Program-made: the position numbers and the translations under genes
Part shown: positions 11,961-24,156 of the stretch, in pieces
How the letters are laid out: the number at the start of each line of letters is the position of its first letter
How positions within the stretch are numbered: position 1 is the stretch's first letter
Assembly (NCBI GenBank): GCA_038503065.1
Contig: JBCAMK010000009.1
Span: 372,001-436,000 of the forward strand
Direction: 5' to 3'
DNA from: Paragyromitra xinjiangensis
Lineage: Eukaryota > Ascomycota > Pezizomycetes > Pezizales > Discinaceae
DNA: 64,000 nucleotides
Notes under the pieces: generated by a model
Seen by the model: the letters and a program-made list of their open reading frames with translations, nothing else
Databases searched by the model: none
Told to the model about the DNA's origin: nothing

Positions 11961-14434
11961 CTATTCCCCTCTCATTTGTTGCCCCCTCCTCATGACGTTC
12001 CTCCTCACCCTCCATACCTCCCCTCCTTTCCCTTCCCTCCCTACTACCGCTCCAACAACAACCCACGGCGCCCCTTCCACACCTGCACCAACCATCTCCC
12101 ACACTGGCAACTCTAATCTCCCCCTTACTAGCACAACTTTCAACCCCTCCTTCTCCCACCTCTCCATATTACTCTCCCCAATACTTGTCAGAATCTGCAA
12201 GCACCTCTCCTTGACATCAACCCCTCTAATCAACGCTAATCCTGCAGAAAAGCTATTCTCTGGAGCCAGCGACAGGGGTACATCACACAGATACGGGAGC
12301 TTTTCATCTGTATAAATGAGTTCCCCCAAACCATCCTCATCAACGAGCACAACACCAACAAGAGTCCCTTCAATCGCGGTAATCAACTCCGAAGGGTCTA
12401 CTTGCTCCCCTAATACCGCAACCGCATCCACTCCTGGTGTCGGGCCAGTATACGGCACCACCCACGGAGACACGTTTGTCAGTGGGGTATCAAAATCCCA
12501 TTTCCCTTTCTCTGGGTTATGATGTAGGTAACTCATGGTTTGCAGCGTCCGCAAATCCGCGGCCGAGAACCGGGGTGGTGTGGCGGATGATATACTCTCT
12601 AGTTCATGAAGTGTAGCCCATTCTGGGACAATTTCGGTGACGGGGTTGGAGCGCTCAAGTGCGCCAGAGAGGAAGACAATGTCGGATGCTTGGGATTGGG
12701 CTAGTATGTCGGTTAGAAGCTCAAGACCAAGGCCTTTAGTCCAACCGGCAGTGTTGATGATGAGTGGAGTTCGTGCTTCCTCGGGGGTAGTGGCTGAGGC
12801 GAGGAGGTCGCGGTAGAGTGTGATGAGGTTGATAATGGCACTAACATAGTGGCCTGGGTCCTCACGGGGAGAGGCATAGCCGATATAGTGAGATCGTAGA
12901 GTAGTATTGGGGTTTGGGTGCGTGAAAGGGGGACCAAGTATTGAGGTGGTGAGTCTGTGGAGGGAAAGGAAGCCAGGTGGAGAGAATTCGGGTTGACCTG
13001 GGTCAACATCCAGGTAGGCGACAGATCTACTGGTGGAAGTAGGGGAAGTGAGGATATTATTTACCAGAGTTCGGGCAAAAGTAGATTTGCCAGTTCCTTT
13101 AGAACCAGTGATTACAATGACTGGAGGGGTAGTGGATGAGAAGGAGGAAGAACTGGTTGAGAGCTTTTGAGAAATAGCGTTGAGGGTTGATTTCCAAGAT
13201 TTGGGGATCGAGAGTACAGGGATATTGTAAGTGGTGGAATACAACTGTCAACCAAGATTCATTAGGGTTAACATCCCTCAAACAGCTCCTAAGTGCTTTT
13301 ACATGATAGAAATTTGTGATACATACTGGGAAAAACGTTTCTACACCCTCACTCTGCCTTGAGCTTCCTGGGAGAGTCCATATCCCACTGAACATCGGGC
13401 AGAGTTTCCCTATATCTCTCAAGCCCGAATTTGACTTTGAACTGCTAATTAGAATCTCAGTATCAAAATCTCCTGCAGTCACATTTCTCTTCTCGCCTTT
13501 CTTCCCTTTCTTATCACCACATTCTATCACTGGTAACGACTGTGTTGATGGTGCATATATTGTCTGCACCCCCGATGACTGGGTTAGGGTTGCGCCAGCC
13601 ACGGTTATGGCACCTTTCGTGACTTGGAGGTCATATTCTCCAAGTAGAACAATGGTCTAAAAACGCCTTTAGAACTATGATATAGGTGAAGGAGGTTAGG
13701 GATTATAAACCTCTCCGTTAATCATACGAAAGGTCGTGTGTCCATTGTCTGTGGGTGGGCTGTAGTTGTGTTCGGTTGGTATGAAACTTGAGATTTGGGT
13801 AAGCTTCGGGATTGAGCTTTTCCGCAAGTACCAAAGCTGTCAGCATGTCTAGTTGAGTTCTTGGGAGATGTGGGATCAGGAGCTGTATACCTTTCTCCAT
13901 TGTAACTCAAGTTTACCTGTGCCTGAAGCTCCCCTTCCCTATCCTCACCCTCGCTCCTCAGCTCCACAAGTTCACTCACGTCCACCATTTCATCATCTGT
14001 TGGCGTTACAGTTACACTTGTGATCTCCCCACTTTTCCTTCTCACCCTGGATAGTGCGGACTCCTCTGTACCGGCGCCGTCATATCCTAGGGCCGGTCGG
14101 GCTTGTGCCTGTGCCCTGAGTTGGTCCTTGAGCTGCTTTTCAATTTCCCGTCGTTTCGTAGCTAAGTCCTCTACATTTTCAGACTCAGAATTGGCAGCGG
14201 TAGCAGTAGCACTTGGCCTTGGGCTCGTATTTTTCGAAGTAGACGAAGTTTTAATCGCCTTTTTCTTGTTTTCGGGGGTCTTTGGTTCTGGTGGAGTTGC
14301 TTCCTGGGAACGTAATCTTCGAGCTGCGAGCGCGCTCAATGGCGGCGCTATTATCACAACGTTAGCAGGGGATATGAGAGACTTATGATGGGAAATACAC
14401 CTTTGGCTTCTTCCTCACGGGCGCGTTTTGGCAT
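11961..14434 (-). CDS. GRC3: Polynucleotide 5'-hydroxyl-kinase Grc3, 726 aa, 5 exons
   Basis: Grc3 is the nuclear/nucleolar kinase that phosphorylates 5'-OH RNA ends and works with the Las1 nuclease in ITS2 processing of pre-rRNA. Exons traced on the minus strand are 14434-14401, 14347-13891, 13786-13711, 13656-13327 and 13244-11961. All junctions keep phase, with 727 codons including stop. The N-terminus (MPKRAREEEAKAPPLSALAA) is basic and low complexity. Next come the family motifs SFIPTEHNY and TIVLLGEYDLQVTKGAITV, then the P-loop GSKGTGKST (residues 346-354) and YLDVDPGQPEFSPPG (from 376), the Clp1/Grc3 signature. The C-terminal half follows the family. Identification rests on the P-loop/DPGQ pair with the GEYDL N-terminal domain; Clp1 lacks the Grc3 N-terminal extension. 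Confidence 0.92.
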
Positions 14435-14766
14435 CTTCGATAGCGGTGGTGGTTGGTCGTTCATGAGGCTCTGCAGTCTGAACTTTTCTGTGTTACGTTC
14501 ACGTGGTGTTATGTCAACCCTTGTCATGTTGCCAGACTGGGTTTCAACTTTTGCTTGGCAGCCCTACTCGGAGACTCGGAAGGAGTTTCTTTCCCACTCA
14601 ACCCCCACCAAAAATATATTCGAGCAACAAGTGTTCATATACCCCCGAAAACGAATTCATCAAAGCTAACCTCTTCCTTTATCACTAACTTACTGGTATC
14701 TCTTTCCTTGAAGTTTGTTTCTTATATTAACTTTCGTTTATATTTACCGGTAATGATTTTGTAGCC

Positions 14767-15515
14767 ATGTTTGGGCGGCTGTACGTCGTACACTTGTTGG
14801 ACGACCAGCAACATTTCGCACCGTCAACAGACCCCGTAAGTTAGCCCTCTAGAATCTTGGTTTCTACATACAAATACATGCTTATGTCTTCCTTCTTTCT
14901 GTGAAGGTTATGCCTCTTCTGAAGCTGCAGAAGGAACTAAGCCAGATCAGTCCAGCATAAATTGTACTTTTAGAACCTCTCCAATATCTTTGTACTTGCC
15001 CGGATAACCCTGGGGTAAGGGGAACTGGGTTTACTATTGGTTTCTGGATTGGATTTTTCCTCAAGGATATGCTTAACCCTCTATTCGACAGGTATTACGA
15101 GCGAGACAGTCAAAAATCTAAAGAGGTGCTCAATAAAGAGAATAAAGATGCTAGGGGTGAACTCGAGGGTAATAACAAGAGACTTGGATGGAAATCTGAC
15201 AGTGCTAGCCCACCATTGAGGTCAGCGTCTTCAACTGTCGTGGACGAAGAGCGTAACGATCTGGACTGGGATGAACACAGCTAGTGTGCTGATAAATTAT
15301 TGCGCGGGCTTTGCGGTAAAGAGTCGCTAGATGACGATGAATGGGAGAGATATAAGGGTTGCATCGCAAAATTATATGAACTTTTAAATGAAAATCCCTG
15401 GAGTCAATACCCAGGTTTAGATGGGGACAAGAGCGATGAGGCTGCTGCCGAACTCGGAACTGAAATGAAGGCCTGTATACCTCGAGAGAAAGAACCTGGG
15501 CTGAAAACCGAGTAG
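14767..15515 (+). CDS. Hypothetical gene, divergent from GRC3; exon structure unresolved
   Basis: A start at 14767 (MFGRLYVVHLLDDQQHF) runs to a good donor (CCC|GTAAGT at 14836), giving a 69-nt first exon. Downstream, an open frame (about 15015-15283) reads GVRGTGFTIGFWIGFFLKDM then a charged segment, ending in DWDEHS. Another frame (15300-15515) reads as an acidic helical protein ending in EPGLKTE. These could be exons of one or two genes, but I cannot join them with certainty. One short hydrophobic stretch (TIGFWIGFFL) is present. I do not recognise the family. The start lies about 330 bp from the GRC3 start on the opposite strand, so the two may share a bidirectional promoter (inference). 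Confidence 0.3.
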
Positions 15516-16532
15516 CCAGGGGGCTTTTTCGTATATATATATTGCTATTTCTTGGGCTCACTAATTTGTTACCATGATGTACGATAGAAATATTCCTTAC
15601 TCCTATCTTTGAGCTCGAATTTGTATGCAAGTAAATTAAACAGCGTAAAGTTGTACTCAAGGTACTACATATAGTATGGCTAAAGTTGGAGCCTAGAATG
15701 ATACCAAGCTATTCCCTATTGTAGGCTAGTGTACCGGATAGCTTTGAGTCATTTTGTTCCTTGGATAACACGGCTATGCTAGGTATGTGGTATACGGTGT
15801 ATAGGTTTGGTCAAAACCCTTAAAGACTTATTTCTTTACCCTCAAATCGCGTTCGCCAACCTATGTAGCTCTAGCAGCACCAAAAGGACGGGCATTCACA
15901 ACAACGAGCCTAGTTTTAGTCTTGCTGCGTGACAGTTTTTTCATTTTCTGTTGGGAGAATAACTAGAAGCAGGCGAAAACAAGGTGGCTGGCTATGAGAC
16001 GCGTGTACCCTAAATACTGTGACATTTTTGAACTATTTATACGTTTTATTTTGAAGTAGTCAGTTATATTCTCCATCAGTCGCCTTTCCTGAGGGGGTTA
16101 CCTCTTAACCTTTAACAGGAAATGGGACGTCGACATTACCTACCCCCGCGGAACATATCTGGCCGAGTTCCCCAGTGTAACGAAACGAGAATGTAGCGAG
16201 CAGCAATTTCAAACGCCGGAAGGCCGAGGTAGGCCTATAAATAACTGGGGGATCCGACTTCCATCCCACGTCAAAATCATGGTCGAGTTCAAATAGTTAA
16301 GTGATCATGATCTCATATAGAAGAATAAGGGAAATGTAAAATAAATAGTAGATAAATCACAAAAGAAACAATAATCTCAAGTCTCCAAAATATCCTAACG
16401 TAGGTGGTCTTGTGATCAACATCATAGCTTCCCACCATCTTCATTTAGTGCAAAAATTCTTAGTACACTACCACAACTAGAAATACTGACGAAATTGAGG
16501 CTAAAAACATCACACTTGAACGATGACAAACC
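15516..16532. other. Intergenic, no gene seen
   Basis: AT-rich sequence with no coding signal. The end nearest 16532 probably includes the NLR gene's 3' UTR. Confidence 0.4.
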
Positions 16533-19500
16533 TCATCCCCACCTCGATGCAATAATCTGACCTGCGGTACTCTTGAGATCCGTTTGGACAATACTCATGA
16601 CACTTTCTAGCTCGGTATCCTGATACAATGTATTGATTGTATCAATGACTCTCGAAATATCCCCCACCAGTAATAAAACGTGTGTTTTGTCTACACAGTC
16701 ACTGAACTTTTCATTCATCACTTTTCGCGTAATTTCTGCCAAGAGGTCTAGGAAGCCAGAGCTCTTGACGGCGTTGAAGAATGAGGTACCCAGTCTTAAG
16801 ATCCTTTCCTGGCTTGCCTGACAATCCCGTTTCCGCCTACCAGTACTCTCTGTAGCAAGCAAAAAATCCAGGGCAAATTTCCAGATCCTGGTCACCTGAT
16901 CGTTATGGATGGTGCTCATGTCAACTTGAGAAAACTCCCATTGACATGTGTTGAAAAGCCATACACCAAGTTCGTTTGACTCATGGTCGAATACTTCTTG
17001 AAATCTTTGGCTAAAGAGATCAGACAAAAGTTTGGCGACTCGCTTTTGTTTTCCTAGTGTAGCAGTAGACAAGGCTTCGGCGGCTGTCGTCCCCCAGGCG
17101 GTGACCCTTGCCGTATCGTGTCGCTCAACAGCGTTTATCCATCGTGAAGCGTATCCGTCGATGATTTGGATAAGATTACGTTCAAATCTTCCATTTATCA
17201 AGTTTTCGAAGGCTTGAATCCATTTTTCGGCCATGACTTGCATCAAATCCTTGTTCCCTGCTCCAGAGACCGTCACGAGGATCTCAATTCCGGCAACGAC
17301 TAGATTCTCCGCATCGCCGTCCTTCCCTCCTTCGACCAAAGTATTGAACTCTTTTAGGCACTCTTGGAGCAACCGTGCCACCAGCGCTGGTCCCCTCTCA
17401 GCTAAAGCAAATGCGAGGGCCTTGGCGTACAGCTTTGTCAAAGTCTCCACACCCTGATGAAATTCGTTCTTAACCGCGGTTTGGAGTAGCTGCATTGCGG
17501 TCTTGACAATGAACACCAAAAAGCCTTCACTATCTGATTTCACTGCAAACTTGAAGAATTTCAAGCCGACATTCAACATCACCTCGACTGTCCGAAGGTT
17601 TCCTGACTCAACGGCTTTAAGGAAATCCTTGTTAAACTTGACGGATCTTTTCTCAATCCCACCTAGTCGTCCTTTCACAATTTCCTTTTCCACCATTTGG
17701 ATAGCAATCGCTGATGCTTCATCAATGACGGAAGCTCGGCGTACAATAGCGTCGGCTCTGGAAACTGCCCCGTGATCTCTCAAAATTTCAACCATCTTCA
17801 TTTGGCCGATGAATAGTGCAGCTTCCAAAGGGCTTCCATGTTGCCCGCCCCTAGCGTTGATATCCGCCCCCCGCTGGAGTAATTCAATAGCAATATCTTG
17901 TGAATTTCGGTACGCTGCCGCCTGGAGCGCGGTGCCGTGGACCCCGCCCTGGGCGTTAGGATCAGCCCCTTCGGCAAGTAGTAACCTTACCATATCTAAG
18001 TTTCCCTCAAATGTTGCTACGTGTAATGGGGTGCCATGTTGCTGGTTATTCGAGTCTACACGGGCACCTAGCCTGAGAAGATATTTCACAGTATCCATAT
18101 GGTCGCCATAGACTGCTGCGTGCAGAGTAGGTCCTAAATCACTCGTGCTATCGAGGCTAAATATGACCTTCACCAGCTCAGTGTGGCCTCGAGCAGCGGC
18201 CATTTCAAGTAACCTGTCGTGCTCAACAAGGGACCTAGCGCCTTTCAGCAGCAGTTTTGTAGCATTAAGGTGACCGTATTCGACTGCGAAATCCAAGGGG
18301 GTACATGTCAAGTCAGAGCCCTCATCTGCAGGTGCTTTTACCTGGGTGTCGGCGCCCTCCTCGAGCAAAGCGTCAATAACGTCTGCGTGCCCGTTTATGG
18401 CAGCCCAGTGTAAAGGGGTTCGCCCAATACAATCAGGAGTATCGGCTGTAGCCCAATCAAGAGAATGTGTAGTAGCTACTTTAAATGCATCTTTCACGAG
18501 CTTCCCCAAGCCTAGGAAGCAGAGGACATGCATGGGCGAGGTGTTTTGAGGAAAGGGACCCCGTCCTCCAGAGTACCAGAGAATTCGGAATGCAAGATTC
18601 ATGCTTGCTCCAGATCTCGAAAAGCGCAGAAATATATCCCACAATTGAGGATGGTTTCCGACTTGTATCGCGTGGTGAGCCCAGTAGAGGGCAGAGTACT
18701 TGAGAAACGGATAAGCTTCAAGTCTTCGAAAGTCCTCTTCTGCTTCTTTAGTGGGATCCAGAAGAGAAGAAACTTTAGAAAAGTCGCTAAAGCACAAGAA
18801 TGTGAGGCAGGAGATCGAGATATCTAAATGTGCCCTGTCTTGCTCTAAGGTGAAGCAATAATCTTTGTGATCTCCGTCGAGAAAAAATTCCTTTATTGAT
18901 TGGTGAACAAGCTTGACAGTCTGGTTGGCACCAACGATTTTGATGAATGGGCAACATTTTGACTTAACCTCGTCCTCAAAGTCTCCTACCGGAAGGTCTT
19001 CTTGTAACGACTCGGAGGATAAGTGGTTTTCGTGAAGTGCGTATGCGACTTTAAGGTCGTCTAGGTTTAATGGCGTTTGTGCAAAGACGAGAAACCTAAA
19101 GAGCTTTTTGCTACTTTCTCTTTGTCTAGCTGGAATTCGGTCAAGGATTGCGTCGTAAAATCCGTACAAAGATGCCTCCTTCCCACTCGTCGAGTTAGAT
19201 CGGTGCTGTGAAGATTGTCCACGTGTATCACGACCTAACCCATGAAGCATCTCGAGTCTTTTCTCAACACCTTTCACGGTCCATTCGTCCGAAAAATTGG
19301 AAAACATCTCCCATGCTAACGAAGCCCATAGAAATATACCACTTGCTTGAAGCAAGATTGTATTTCTGACTCTGTCTTTCAACCCGGAGTCCAGATGCTT
19401 AATCCGAGGGAACTCTGCCAGTTTTTGTGAGAGATAGTGTTCAATATCTTTGCTAACGTACTCCTCGGCAAGTGTCATTCGAGCGATTGGGTAATTCTTG

Positions 19501-21329
19501 TCGAAGAATTGCTGGATCACCGTGTTGAGGTCATCTCCTGGGTGAGGCCTGGTCGTAACAAGGAGATTGATGCTCCTTGATTCTTTTACAATGCCAAAAA
19601 GCCCAGAGAGTAGTGCAGCCTTTTCCCCACCACATTCATCAATAGCATCTAGAATGATGTATGCCTGGGGAATATTGCTCAGCGCTTGCTGCAGTATCTT
19701 GATTCCATTGGTCACCGTGAGCGAGAATTGCTTCTCAGCTTTGCGAATTTGTCTATCAATCTCGTGGCCGGTTGAGGGTCGCTGTACTAACACCTGATGC
19801 AAGAGTGCTTCCAAGACGTTCGAAGGATCTGATTTCGCCGTTTCCTTACCATCACAGAAGAAATAGAGCACAAGTGGCCGATGCCCAGGACCAAAAATAG
19901 CTTTACATTCTTCTTGCAGCTCATTGATCAAGGAGGCCGCTGTCATTGTCTTACCGCTCCCCACTTCACCATTCAACCATAGGATTCGAGATCTCCGATA
20001 CTCCTTCCAGCCGATGTATGTTTGATGTTGTATAACCCACTTTAGGGTATTTTCACACTTTCTTGCTAAAATCTCTTCATGATGGGCCTCATAATGTACC
20101 TTATGCAATCTTTTTCCTAGGTCGTCATACTCTCTCGCCAGAGCTGGGTAAATCTCAGTATGGGATATAGAAATACACAGAAATATTTTATATATTGGGC
20201 ACTAACTATCCTCATGCCTAATTCTTGCGCCTTCAACTAATCTCTCAATATGCCTAGAAACGGTTCTGAAGCTTTGATCATTTGCGTTCGGAAATTTGCA
20301 TAGCCCCGCGTGATCCACTGCGAGTGGAACCTGGCTTTCGATATCACCCGCAAGGTGCAGTACAGCCGAATTCCTGGTTACGATCTATATCGAGGCCAAA
20401 GCCCAAGAGTAAGCTAATACTGAATTACTACTGTAGGGGCCAATAGTTAAGAGAAAGCACAAACCACACTGCCAAATCTGGCTGTTGACATCTGTTCATA
20501 AAAAGACACGATTTTCTGCACTTTTCGAAGGTCGCCAGAGACATGATGTTGGAAATCATTAGAAATCGTCTCTAGAGCTTCAGAGTTTGTCCTCAAGCTC
20601 TTTAACAAGCTTGAGGGTTTTCTCCTTGAGCCAAAGCTTACGGTTTTGATAACTTTGGTTCCTGCGATGGCAGCATCTGAGCCTTGGTGCGGTGTGCCTA
20701 AAAACATGATACCGTATACGGATTCAAAGAGTTTCCCGTATGCAGCCCGGTTATTGTGGGCATTAAGTAACGCCTAAGTTAATATTAGTTAGAACTATCC
20801 CCGGCTTAGTCCACCACATCTCACCTTCTTTACAACAATTCCGCCAAGGCTATGGCCGATGAAAACGATTGGCCGTCTAACTGCACGCTGTGATCCAACG
20901 TTAACGTCAACTTTGTTTGAATAACAAGTGCAACGACAAGAATAGCTTAATATACGGTAATCATACTTCGTTTGATCGTTGACCGTTAAGACTATCCAGA
21001 AGCATATCCGCATGTTGTGTAAGGTTTCCAATCGAGCGTCCAAACGCGATGGTAGCATCGTATCCGTAGGTAAAAACCCGTACATTATTTCCAAGGTACT
21101 TAGTTTTTGCTATGTCGTCTAGCCAAAAGTAGCCTTCGTCACTAGATGTCCAGCTTTTTCTTGCGTGTCCACCGAGCCCATGGACTGCAACAATACTGGC
21201 CGCAGCTGCGATGTGAGTTTGACCATACTAACTAGCTTTCGGACTTGTAAAACCATACTCAGCGAGGATATCCTGATTTGGATCATCAACTTCCGGATTC
21301 AGAAGCTGCAACCCAGTTTCTGGTGGATC
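16533..21329 (-). CDS. NLR-like receptor: alpha/beta-hydrolase (lipase-like) - NACHT - ankyrin repeats - long C-terminal tail; first exon unresolved
   Basis: Exons traced are 21329-21254, 21205-20967, 20887-20825, 20773-20465, 20384-20207 and 20143-16533. All joins keep phase and give 1491 residues from DPPETG onward. A short first exon must lie upstream; one candidate ATG sits near 21543. The N-terminal domain is an alpha/beta-hydrolase: VAVHGLGGHARKSW, nucleophile elbow GHSLGG (about 116-121) and FLGTPHQGSDAA, resembling the DUF676/SesB-like effector domains of fungal NLRs. Next come a NACHT NTPase with Walker A GEVGSGKT (about 347-354) and Walker B IILDAIDE (about 451-458), a winged-helix-like linker, and about seven ankyrin repeats (about 860-1080, e.g. 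GRTPLHWAAINGH). The last about 400 residues are helical and unassigned. Fungal NLRs are proposed self/non-self sensors that trigger cell death; the role here is inferred from architecture. The ORF is intact over 1,203 codons in its last exon, so the gene looks functional. Confidence 0.88.
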
Positions 21330-22074
21330 CTAATGAGATTATCAAGTTAGACCGATACCCTGTAGTTAAGATGTATTTAAGCACTCAGAGTGGAGGTAGT
21401 AGTATCGCAATATATTAACTGTATTTGTGTCCTAGGTTACTGCTTCAATTGTTGAGTTTCCGGGGTTGTTTCTGTGATTTGGGTCGATTTCATAATGTGG
21501 TTGGAACACAAACCGCAGAATGCTACTGCAACACAAGCCATTTTTGAGAAAAGAAAGTCTGCTTACCACTTTCATCCCAATCCAACTAAATACCAATTTC
21601 CGTAAGGGCATTCTTTAGATAAAAAGTTGGCTATAGCCAAATATATTCGGAAGGACAGTTTGGCCAAGCACGTTGTAATAATCTATTCAAGATGTTTCGT
21701 ATCAGCAGTGGGGATTCGACTTCTTATACAAGTGCGGTGTGTGGTTATAAAGAGGCTAAGGTTTATGCCGAAAGTAGAGAGGTAGAAGGAGCAGTGCATA
21801 AGAAACTCATGAGCATGAAAACGGCACCGTAATTAATCTATATATGTGCGCACGCTACGGAGCCCACCATAACACGTCAGCGACTATGGGGGTTTTAGAA
21901 CTGCAGCATATTTGATTGGTTATGTTCGTTGGCAGGGAGGTATGCCAACTGTCGGCGGGGTAGGGAGGAATCCAGGAAACAGGGCGAGAACCCAGGCTCG
22001 ATTAGAATGGGACGTCGGCACCAGTACCCGTAATTGACTGACCTTCGCGCACCGGGATGGGCCTGCATAGCGTA
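21330..22074. other. Upstream region of the NLR gene
   Basis: This stretch should contain the missing first exon, 5' UTR and promoter of the minus-strand NLR gene. One candidate is an ATG at about 21543 (MACVA, donor GTAGCA), whose phase would fit exon 2. Another in-frame ORF beginning MKSTQITETTPETQQL has a donor in the wrong phase. Neither is decisive. Confidence 0.35.
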
Positions 22075-22267
22075 TAGCGTATAACTCTCAATTGAACGGG
22101 ACCGGGCTGAGACCGCAGGAAGAAAGTTTGTCTTGGCTGGACAACTGTGGAGGCTCAACGACCAGCATCGATATTAGTCCAAATAGCAAGCACCCCATCG
22201 CCTCAGCCAGTAATAGTGCAGTTCTATCCTGTGTTCTCAGCCCGGCCCCGTCCGAGAATATACGGTA
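22075..22267. mobile_element. Degenerate MITE (family 1, copy a)
   Basis: The left part (GGGACCGGGCTGAGACCGCA) and the inverted right part (GTCTCAGCCC-type sequence ending in CGAGAATATACGGTA) match each other and the ends of the better-preserved copy at 22957-23187. The right end is clear, ending in TACGGTA. The left end is decayed, so the start is approximate. It has no coding capacity. Confidence 0.55.
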
Positions 22268-22956
22268 CCATTCGAAATGCTACTCATGCCGCCGTTTTGA
22301 AGCCGCGTTGCCTAGATAGGGAACTTTCTATTCCCCAACTAAAAACTTGCAAAGCTGTCTGAATTTAAGGATTTTACATACGAAATGCCAGAAAAAGTGA
22401 TATCTTATTCAGAATCAATATCCTAATGGCACCACAAAGGAAGGAGAGGCGTCAAAAGGGCACCAAAAGTATGCCAAGAGAGGTGCAAGAGACTGCCGAG
22501 ACTGCCTTCAACCAATAGAAATGGCTTTCTCGCCAGATCTTGCTTGCTTGGGCAACGCGGCTTCAAAACGGCCGCACAAGTAGCAGCACAGATGTCAATC
22601 ATTTACGAGTGCAAGGCTCTGGCATAAAGCGACCGATCACGAACGGGTATGGATCCGCAGTGAAACAAGCAAGTGTTGATCTCAATTCACCACCAAACAT
22701 CGGTGTGGACGAATCAACGAAACCCTTCCACAACCAGATGTTACTTCATTATCCAAATCAAGAAAGAGTGTAAGGGGATTGTGTCGCAGGCTCGGGCCGC
22801 GGGATGAACCCTTATGGTGTGAGAAGGCGTAGAGGGGGCCTGGGCAAACTTATTCACACCCGGGCCCTTTGACTAACCTAACCAATAAAAATCCTGAAAA
22901 CCGCATTTGAGGCCCTTGATGGCTAATTGAATTGATGAAAATGTGTGACCAGTATA

Positions 22957-23187
22957 TACCGTATCTTCTCGCAAATAGCAAATACAGCCGGGCTGAGACT
23001 GCATGATAGAATAGTAATATCACTGGGTGAGGCAACAGGATCTTTACTCTCTGCGTCAAATCTGAAGATTGCTTTGTTTCTTAACTGGGTGTCATTGAGC
23101 CTCAATGCCTACTCAGCCAATCCAATAGCAACTCTTGCCCTGCGGTCTCGGTCCGGTTGTATTTGTTATTTACGAGAAAATACGGTA
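22957..23187. mobile_element. MITE (family 1, copy b), 231 bp with about 48-bp terminal inverted repeats
   Basis: The element begins TACCGTATCTTCTCGCAAAT and ends in the inverse, ATTTACGAGAAAATACGGTA. The inverted repeats extend about 48 bp with a few mismatches (through AAATACARCCGGRCYGAGACYGCA). Both ends are TA, consistent with a TA target site of the Tc1/mariner/pogo type. No transposase is encoded, and the autonomous partner is not visible in this window. A third degenerate copy lies at about 49565-49785. Confidence 0.75.
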
Positions 23188-23574
23188 CCACAAAAATTGT
23201 AGTTTTCCTCCTGATGGCGTTTTTAGACTATGGCTTCGCTAACAAGCTCTCTTAGGGAGGGTATGAACAAGGCTACCCAGGTTTCCCTCCACGCCTTCTG
23301 CTGTTATGGTTATCCCTTAGTTGCCGGATTTAGTAAATATGTCGTCGAGGACTCGGCCACGAGGCCGTCACTGTGCCACTTGTGGCGCCATATCTGCATG
23401 TCTCAGGAGTGAATAACTGCCGTTTCTATGGCTTCCCGTGCTGCATGCAGACCTGCTGTCTGGCCACTTATTGTAACATAAGTGAAAGCGCGTGTTGGGT
23501 AATTAATATAAAAATTATCGCAATCCCGTTTCCTAAAAAATTGGAAAGAATTAGAGCGGTGGAGGGGACAGCGA

Positions 23575-23695
23575 GGTGGAGGGTATAACGAGGCTTGGGT
23601 AACGGATCGAATATTTCGCCACAAAAGGGAGATCAGTTTGTTAGCCAAGACCGCCAAGCCTCGCTATACTCTGCCTCGTTGAACCCTCCACTACT
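23575..23695. repeat. Imperfect inverted repeat of about 120 bp
   Basis: The arms share GTATAACGAGGCTTGG on the left and CCAAGCCTCGCTATAC on the right, and both also carry GTGGAGGG/CCCTCCAC. This could be a small hairpin or a decayed non-autonomous element. No target duplication could be defined. Confidence 0.4.
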
Positions 23696-24156
23696 CTACA
23701 GAACGTGGGAGATTTGGCAGAGATGCTCAATTGTATACTCCTTAGCCTGCGCGTGTTCGAACACGGTCGTACAAGGCTGAAATATTTACAACCTTGTTAT
23801 GGCGATGAACCCACCCCGCTCACCTAAGATAATGCCCTCTACTAGGGTTGGGCATATAAAGATGGAACAGGTCTCACAATTTTCGTATGGTGACCTCGCA
23901 GAACGGAAAACTCCGATGTTCCATCTCCACTACCCTGACCCGAGTATATTACTCTACCAATAATTTATTATATCGGAGGGGAAACTACAGTTATTGTGGC
24001 ACTGATCACCTATTCGGGTCGGCTCAATCAGCCATCAAAAGCCTTAACTGCTCTTTCTAGGACTTTGATCGGTCAAACCAGCCAAAGGGTGTAAACAAGC
24101 TTGTCCGGCTCACCCCTTATGCCCTCTCGCACCATAACTCTGACTTACTCAACTCC

